From assembly GCA_934526125.1 (NCBI GenBank), contig CAKSZU010000025.1, positions 1 to 26,932 of the forward strand: a stretch of 26,932 nucleotides of DNA, read 5' to 3'. The stretch's first letter is position 1; each line of letters starts with the position of its first letter. The notes beneath the pieces are model-generated. The model worked only from the letters and a program-made list of their open reading frames with translations. It was not told the DNA's origin and ran no database searches. This document shows, one piece after another, positions 22,311 through 26,932 of this stretch. This DNA comes from an uncultured Faecalibacterium sp. Its GTDB lineage: Bacteria; Bacillota; Clostridia; Oscillospirales; Ruminococcaceae. The position numbers were made by a program, and so were the translations under genes.

Positions 22311-23942
22311 ATGAGATCTTCTGTTCTGCGTATCGGCTGTGCCGCCCTGAGCCTTTCGGTGGCCGCTGCGGCCCTGACGTCCTGCTCCCTGATGCCGCCT
22401 GCCTCGCCTCTGCCTGATTCCAAACCCGCCCAGGCTGAGGAAGCGCCCGGCTCCGCTGCCGCTTCGCTGGACGACGGCAAGCTGCGCATCCTGTACAGCA
22501 ACGGCTCCAACGGCGGCAACACCGTGCTCTGCGGCAATGCCGTGTTGTATCAGGCCGCCAGCAGCGAGACCGTGTATCTGGTGCCGGATACCCTGACCGG
22601 CACTGTGCGGTACTATCTGCGGCAGTGGTCGGACCCCAGCGCCCCCACCGGCCGCGTCAGCGCGCTGTACGACCGCAGCGGCAAGGAGGTGCTGGCCTTC
22701 GATCAGGCCTACGACGCCGCCCTGACCGGCTCCCTCCTGGTGCTGACCGTCCCGGAGTCCATGGCATATGACCCGGCCCACAACCACGCCCCCGGCGACT
22801 GCAGAGTCATCGACCTGTCCACCGGCGAGGAGCTGTCCGTCCCTGAAAACACTTACGGCTGCAGGATTGTCGGGGACGATCTTGCGTTCAACATTTGCGC
22901 CCTGCCCGCGGACTATGTTGCCCCCGAAAACAGCTGGGACGAAGACCTGACCCCTTACTATGCAGTGCAGGTGGAGGACCGGGACGGGAACGTGATCTAT
23001 CAGGCCTCCGGCTGCTCCGCAAATACGATCTCTGCCTTTGCGGGAGACAGCGCCGCCCCCACCGACTGGCTGGTGGTGAGCCACTACAACGAAGATGGCA
23101 CGATGGGTGCCGACAGCCTGTACAACCCCACCACCGGCGAGGAGCTGACCGGCTACCAGCAGTACACCGGTGCAGGCACGGTCAGCCTGTACAACAACGG
23201 CAGATACCAGCTGGTGGATCTGGTCAGCACGGAGCAAAGCGCCGTACTCTGCGAGTATGACCAGCCCATCCGGTACTATGCGCCCGGCATGGCGATCACG
23301 GAACCGGATGCCTTCACCCCCGGAATGGCGGGGCGGTATCTGTTCCACGACCTGCTCACCGGCGAGGAGAAAACCCTCTACGATGCCAATACGGATGATG
23401 CCACGTTGGCCATCTATGCCCTAGACGGCACCGTGCGGGTGTTCGACCTGCAGACCGGTGTTCTGCTGACCGATACCACCATCGACCCGGTGGATAATCA
23501 GGTGCGCGCCCATATTTACCCCGAGGGGAACGGCTGGGCCTGGGTCGAGCAGGATGACAATGACAACTATGACGCAGCGGCGATCCACATCTGCGGGCCG
23601 GACGGCATCCACAAGACCCTCGACCCGGCCAAGCTGGATGAGACCTACAACTACTACTCGCCCCTGCTCTCCACTGAGGACGGCATCTACTTCTACGGCT
23701 GCTACAACGGCCCCGGCAGCAGCTGGCTCTATGATGTTCTGAACAGCGACGGCGATGTGGTGGTGAGCGGCCTGCGCAGCTGTGCCGGGTACTACGCCAA
23801 CAGCATCAACGGCCTGCCCGAGGGCGTGTTCGCCGCCATCAAGGGCTTTGACAGCGGCTGGATGGACCTGACCGGCCAGTGGCTCTACGCCGAGAGCATC
23901 TTCGCCTCGGCTTCCGATGAATCGACCGACAACTACTTCTGA
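22311..23942 (+). CDS. Large repeat-type lipoprotein of unknown function
   Basis: A 543-residue predicted lipoprotein. The signal peptide ends in lipobox LTSC with Cys25. The mature part has many beta-strand-like units with short turns containing DG, NG and TGEE (for example VIDLSTGEELSVPENT, YNPTTGEELTGYQQY, HDLLTGEEKTLYD, FDLQTGVLLTD). This suggests a beta-propeller or WG-repeat-like scaffold; the last unit is SGWMDLTGQWLYAES. No enzyme motif was found. The ATG at 22311 has TGTGAGG eight bases before it; a TTG six bases upstream is less likely. A binding lipoprotein gene follows after 14 bases, so the two are probably co-expressed. Confidence 0.85.
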   Translation: MRSSVLRIGCAALSLSVAAAALTSCSLMPPASPLPDSKPAQAEEAPGSAAASLDDGKLRILYSNGSNGGNTVLCGNAVLYQAASSETVYLVPDTLTGTVRYYLRQWSDPSAPTGRVSALYDRSGKEVLAFDQAYDAALTGSLLVLTVPESMAYDPAHNHAPGDCRVIDLSTGEELSVPENTYGCRIVGDDLAFNICALPADYVAPENSWDEDLTPYYAVQVEDRDGNVIYQASGCSANTISAFAGDSAAPTDWLVVSHYNEDGTMGADSLYNPTTGEELTGYQQYTGAGTVSLYNNGRYQLVDLVSTEQSAVLCEYDQPIRYYAPGMAITEPDAFTPGMAGRYLFHDLLTGEEKTLYDANTDDATLAIYALDGTVRVFDLQTGVLLTDTTIDPVDNQVRAHIYPEGNGWAWVEQDDNDNYDAAAIHICGPDGIHKTLDPAKLDETYNYYSPLLSTEDGIYFYGCYNGPGSSWLYDVLNSDGDVVVSGLRSCAGYYANSINGLPEGVFAAIKGFDSGWMDLTGQWLYAESIFASASDESTDNYF

Positions 23943-23956
23943 GGGAGGGTTTTATC

Positions 23957-24946
23957 ATGAAACAGAACAAGATTTCGCGCCGGGCCTTTCTGACCGGCCT
24001 TGGCATCGCTTCTTCGGCTGCCCTGCTGGCCGCCTGCGGCAGCTCCGCTTCGTCCGGCAGCAGCACACCGGCTTCTTCGGCTCCGTCCGAAGCGCCTGCC
24101 TCCTCGGCTTCCAGTGAGGTCACGGCAGAGCCGGTTCTTGCCCCGGAGGACTTCCCTGTTACAGATGGCTCCACGGCCTGCATCCCGCTGATTGCGCAGA
24201 TCATGGCGGACACCACCGGGATGGATCTGGAGACCGCACAGAGTGCCGTGACCACCAACACCACGGCCCAGGCCTGGCGCAACCTAGGCCTGTACGGCAA
24301 CAATTACGGCGATTCGGTCAAACTGATCATCGCCTACGAAGCCCCGGAATCTGTCAAGGAGGAGCTGAAGGCAGACGGCGACCCGCTGGACCAGAAGGCC
24401 ATTGGCCGGGACGCGCTGGTGTTCATCGTCAACGAGGACAACCCTGTGCAGAGCCTGACCCGGCAGCAACTCAAGGACATCTATGCCGGAACGATCACCA
24501 ACTGGAAGGATGTGGGCGGCAAGGATCAGGAGATTATTGCATTCCAGCGGCGGGCAGACTCCGGCAGCCAGACCCTGTTCCAGAAGCTGCTGATCCAGGG
24601 CGGCCCGCTGATGGAGGCCCCTACCGAGCTGGCCCCCACCGCCATGGGTGAGCTGGTGGACCGCATTGCAGAGTATAACAACTCCGCCAACGCCATCGGT
24701 TTCTCGGTCTACTACTATATCGACCAGATGTACTCCAAGCCCGGCCTGCGCCTGCTGGCTGTGGACGGCGTGACCCCCTCCAACCAGACCATTGCCGACC
24801 AGAGTTACCCCCTGTGCAATGAGTTCTACGCCGCGATCCGGCAGGACGCCGCCGCCGACAGTCCCGAGCGGAAGATCTACGACTGGCTCTCCACCGATGC
24901 AGGCCATGCCTGCATCGAGCGCTCCGGTTACGTTGCGGTGCAGTAA
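23957..24946 (+). CDS. PstS-like phosphate-type substrate-binding lipoprotein
   Basis: A 329-residue protein of the PBP-like superfamily. A twin-arginine motif SRRAFLTGLG (Arg8, Arg9) precedes lipobox LAAC with Cys27, followed by a Ser/Ala/Pro linker to about residue 53. The mature part has TDGSTACIPL (ligand-loop position of PstS), IGRDALVFIVNEDNPV, LKDIYAGTITNWKDVGG and RRADSGSQTLFQK, all in the order seen in phosphate-binding proteins. No pstC, pstA or pstB follows. It may therefore be a sensor or orphan binding protein, working with the lipoprotein encoded 14 bases upstream. GAGGGAGGG lies before the ATG. Confidence 0.88.
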   Translation: MKQNKISRRAFLTGLGIASSAALLAACGSSASSGSSTPASSAPSEAPASSASSEVTAEPVLAPEDFPVTDGSTACIPLIAQIMADTTGMDLETAQSAVTTNTTAQAWRNLGLYGNNYGDSVKLIIAYEAPESVKEELKADGDPLDQKAIGRDALVFIVNEDNPVQSLTRQQLKDIYAGTITNWKDVGGKDQEIIAFQRRADSGSQTLFQKLLIQGGPLMEAPTELAPTAMGELVDRIAEYNNSANAIGFSVYYYIDQMYSKPGLRLLAVDGVTPSNQTIADQSYPLCNEFYAAIRQDAAADSPERKIYDWLSTDAGHACIERSGYVAVQ

Positions 24947-24972
24947 GTTTCCTTACAAAGCATTCAGTTTCA

Positions 24973-25001
24973 TTGACTTTGCTCAGAATCTTTGCTAAAA
25001 T
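24973..25001 (+). promoter_or_regulatory. Promoter for the PsiE-like membrane protein gene
   Basis: TTGACT (24973-24978), 17 bp, TAAAAT (24996-25001), with TGC directly before the -10. No Pho-box-like repeat was recognised around it. Confidence 0.6.
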
Positions 25002-25071
25002 GGAAAAAAGTTCGTCAGATTCTTCCATTTATTGCAAATCACGATTTCTGAAGCAAAGGAGACGCCCGATC

Positions 25072-25668
25072 ATGTCAAAATCCGCTGCCGCCTCGCACAA
25101 TCCCCGGATAGAAAGCCACTCCCGGACCGCCCTGCGCAACCACATCATCCAGGCCTCCACCCTGTTGGAGATCCTGCTGTCCGGGCTGGTACTCATCGGC
25201 CTGCTGTTCAGCTTCATTCCCCTCCTGAAATGGATGCCGGGCCTGCTCATTGACGGAAACGATGTCGAGATCCGGGCGTTCCTCGAGCGGGCTCTGGACA
25301 TCGTGATCGGCGTCGAGTTCATCAAGATGCTGGCCAAGCACAGCCCCGGCAGCAGCCTGGAAGTGCTGCTTTACGCCATTGCGCGCCACATGGTGGTCGG
25401 CCGTGAGTCCGCTGTGGAGAATCTACTCAGCGTGGGTGCCATCGCCTTGATCTTCGTCGTGCGCAAGTTCTTCTTTGTCCCGGCCTTCGGTGCCCACCTG
25501 CCCGACGGCAACCCTGCCCCGGACCTGACCCCCGACCAGAGCGGCATCCCCGCAGAGGAATTCCGCAGCCGCCTGTATCACCGCATCCACGCTGAGGATC
25601 TCCCCTCCGACGAGGAGCAGAAATACGAGGATGATGCAGAGTTTGAAGATGCCGCAGAAGAGGTCTGA
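25072..25668 (+). CDS. Small membrane protein, PsiE-like
   Basis: A 198-residue protein with hydrophobic segments at about residues 26-58 (LLEILLSGLVLIGLLFSF) and 68-86 (RALDIVIGVEFIKMLA), and a third at about 120-140 (LLSVGAIALIFVVRKFFF). The pattern ALD.VIG.EF followed by ARHMVV and FVVRK resembles the phosphate-starvation-inducible PsiE family, but similarity is by eye only. A charged, acidic cytoplasmic tail (DDAEFEDAAEE) ends the protein. AAAGGAG (25055-25061) precedes the ATG at 25072; an upstream in-frame extension covers the promoter and is rejected. Sitting next to a PstS-like gene is suggestive of a phosphate link. Confidence 0.65.
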   Translation: MSKSAAASHNPRIESHSRTALRNHIIQASTLLEILLSGLVLIGLLFSFIPLLKWMPGLLIDGNDVEIRAFLERALDIVIGVEFIKMLAKHSPGSSLEVLLYAIARHMVVGRESAVENLLSVGAIALIFVVRKFFFVPAFGAHLPDGNPAPDLTPDQSGIPAEEFRSRLYHRIHAEDLPSDEEQKYEDDAEFEDAAEEV

Positions 25669-25701
25669 CAGCCCTTTATCGCAGTTTGCATTGTATCCAG
25701 A

Positions 25702-25733
25702 AAGCCCCCTCGCCAATGCTGGCGAGGGGGCTT
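25702..25733 (+). terminator. Hairpin terminator after the PsiE-like gene
   Basis: A 14-bp perfect stem (25702-25715 and 25720-25733) with a four-base loop. The T-tract is poor (GTGCGTTTAT), so termination may be incomplete. The composition change begins immediately after it. Confidence 0.7.
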
Positions 25734-25945
25734 GTGCGTTTATATGGATATTTGATTACTCGAGCTCGGTAAGTCTAGATCCTCACTAAACAAATTTGTT
25801 TAGTAAATCTATTCTCAGATGTTCACTTTTCCATGAAATTTCCGTGGTAGATGTGGCTTGCTGATTTTTAGTATCAGAATAGTATCACACAACCAGCGGA
25901 ATCTCTGTGAGTATTATACTTGGTTTCAAAGGAATGTTCAAGTGT
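25734..25945. other. AT-rich junction region without a confident gene
   Basis: About 210 bases with sharply lower GC than everything to the left. It holds a 20-base palindrome (25785-25804), an imperfect 17-base palindrome around 25831-25847, and AGTATCA twice, 11 bases apart (25870-25876 and 25881-25887). XhoI, SacI and XbaI recognition sequences lie within 25759-25779. Short open stretches on the minus strand lack starts and are broken by stops. It may be the boundary of an inserted element. Confidence 0.55.
25785..25804. repeat. 20-base perfect palindrome
   Basis: Half-site ACTAAACAAA followed directly by its reverse complement. There is no loop and no T-tract, so a protein-binding or recombination site is more likely than a terminator. 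Confidence 0.7.
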
Positions 25946-26932
25946 TTATTGACTAATTATTTCTTCTAGAATCGGTTCTATCCCCGATGAAATCAATCCA
26001 TCCACCATTCGCTGCGCACAATAGCGATTGACATCCCATGCAATAAACCTCAAAATATTAGCTGCGATTTCTTTCACAAGGTATGAAAAAGTATCTCCTA
26101 TAACGGTCGCTGAGAACTGTGCAAAAGGATCGTATGCCTGAAATACCCTTCCGCAAACATCTCTATAGGATTTGTCTATGCTTTGAATAATATGCTGTGC
26201 ATTATCTTCACTCACGTGCATATACGCCAAAAGAGCTCTATCAAATCCATTCGTTTCTTCATAGATGTTTTTGGAAATTTCCATATCCGATAACATACTC
26301 AAGTAATTTTCTACTTCTTCGTCATAGACTCCAGCTCGCATCTTCTCCTCTGCGTGCTTTTTCGTATTGACATCCTTCTGATATTGTAATGCCTTTTCAA
26401 AAAAGGCTGATAATTGTGCAGCATCAGCATATCGGTACACGGCATCACTACTGGTAGCTTTCTCAGCAACATTACGAAAAACATGATGTGAATCACTAGG
26501 GTTTCCCGTCATGATAAAGTTAATTATACGTCCAAGGGAATACACATCGCTTCTTTTATCTGCATCCCTTAACATCATAAATTGCTCTGGGGCACAATAC
26601 AAATACTGTCCGACCTCCTTCGTATGTAGCGTTTGATGTGATGTGAAAACATTCAAATCTTTTCCAAGTCCAAAGTCCGCTATTTTTAAGTGCCCTGATA
26701 TAATAAAGATATTATTCGGACTTAAATCCCTGTGGATAATGTCCTTTTTGTGTACATCGGACATTATATAAAGAATTTGTCTGATGCATATAACTTTTGA
26801 TTCTTCTGTTAGCGCATTTACTTTAACGTAAGTCTCAAGTGTCATCTCCGCAGGCTCCATAGTATAGGAGCAGTCATTCTCATCAAAGTTATATACTTCA
26901 ATCACACCGAATCCTGCGAGTTTTTTTGTAAT
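25946..26932 (-). CDS. Serine/threonine protein kinase, C-terminal part (cut by the window edge)
   Basis: The frame is open from the right edge (26932), so the true start lies outside; 328 residues are visible. Counted from the edge: HRDLSPNN (67-74) with the catalytic Asp and Asn, DFGLGK (86-91), CAPEQF (113-118), and SDVYSLGRI (128-136). The N-lobe lysine lies outside. After the kinase domain, from about residue 190, there is a 140-residue helical, charged extension that I do not recognise, with no membrane segment or PASTA repeat. Composition is AT-rich and codon use differs from all other genes here, which points to horizontal transfer. Kinases of this kind occur in defence islands, but nothing here proves that role. 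A GTG at 26905 is not the start because kinase sequence continues upstream of it. Confidence 0.88.
   Translation of the reverse strand: MTKKLAGFGVIEVYNFDENDCSYTMEPAEMTLETYVKVNALTEESKVICIRQILYIMSDVHKKDIIHRDLSPNNIFIISGHLKIADFGLGKDLNVFTSHQTLHTKEVGQYLYCAPEQFMMLRDADKRSDVYSLGRIINFIMTGNPSDSHHVFRNVAEKATSSDAVYRYADAAQLSAFFEKALQYQKDVNTKKHAEEKMRAGVYDEEVENYLSMLSDMEISKNIYEETNGFDRALLAYMHVSEDNAQHIIQSIDKSYRDVCGRVFQAYDPFAQFSATVIGDTFSYLVKEIAANILRFIAWDVNRYCAQRMVDGLISSGIEPILEEIISQ

Noticed and set aside
20778..23348. An 856-codon open frame on the minus strand
   Set aside because: It spans the second MATE gene and much of the lipoprotein gene on the opposite strand, crosses their promoter and terminator, and has no recognisable domain.
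25803..25945. Remnant of a recombinase or other gene on the minus strand in the AT-rich junction
   Set aside because: Short open stretches exist, but they are broken by several stops, lack starts and match no family I know; open runs of this length are expected by chance.

Overview
The window looks like a chromosomal segment of a GC-rich Bacillota bacterium of the Oscillospiraceae type. It resembles Faecalibacterium in gene content and composition, but that assignment is inference; no rRNA or marker gene is present. Promoters are of the sigma-A type (TTGACA / TATAAT with 16-17 bp spacers), most genes have clear GGAGG-like ribosome binding sites, and lipoproteins carry short lipoboxes. From about 25,735 to the right edge the sequence turns AT-rich and looks foreign.

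Left part (1-5,180): a truncated zinc-ribbon plus kinase-like gene, a two-gene cobalamin unit (cobC-like phosphatase, cobO), and a one-carbon/folate cluster. In the cluster, glyA is transcribed divergently from an operon of 5-formyl-THF cyclo-ligase, an FchA-type cyclodeaminase/cyclohydrolase and FolD. FolD lacks the two residues needed for its cyclohydrolase half-reaction, and the adjacent FchA-like protein could supply it.

Middle-left (5,180-11,390): a polar amino acid ABC transporter operon in the order ATPase, binding lipoprotein, two permeases. Its best promoter fires directly into a strong terminator hairpin. Next come an orphan MraY-like gene and, divergently, a MATE exporter.

Middle (11,390-16,990): a riboflavin ECF transporter gene (ribU) under an FMN riboswitch with a terminator expression platform, an MscS-type channel, a ZIP metal transporter, a tiny lipoprotein made almost only of Ser/Ala/Glu repeats, a LOG-family/ketopantoate reductase pair, and a short MerR regulator whose terminator lies inside the neighbouring convergent gene.

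Middle-right (16,990-20,640): a probable four-gene operon (U32-like cysteine-rich protein, SseB-like protein, two half-size chromate-transporter subunits), an unexplained structured inverted repeat, and a cytoplasmic ricin-type lectin domain fused to a histone-H1-like Lys/Ala/Pro tail.

Right part (20,640-26,932): a second MATE exporter, a large repeat-type lipoprotein, a PstS-like binding lipoprotein, a small membrane protein resembling PsiE, then an abrupt AT-rich junction with palindromes and the C-terminal part of a Ser/Thr protein kinase that runs off the right edge. No tRNA, rRNA, CRISPR array or intact transposase was seen.
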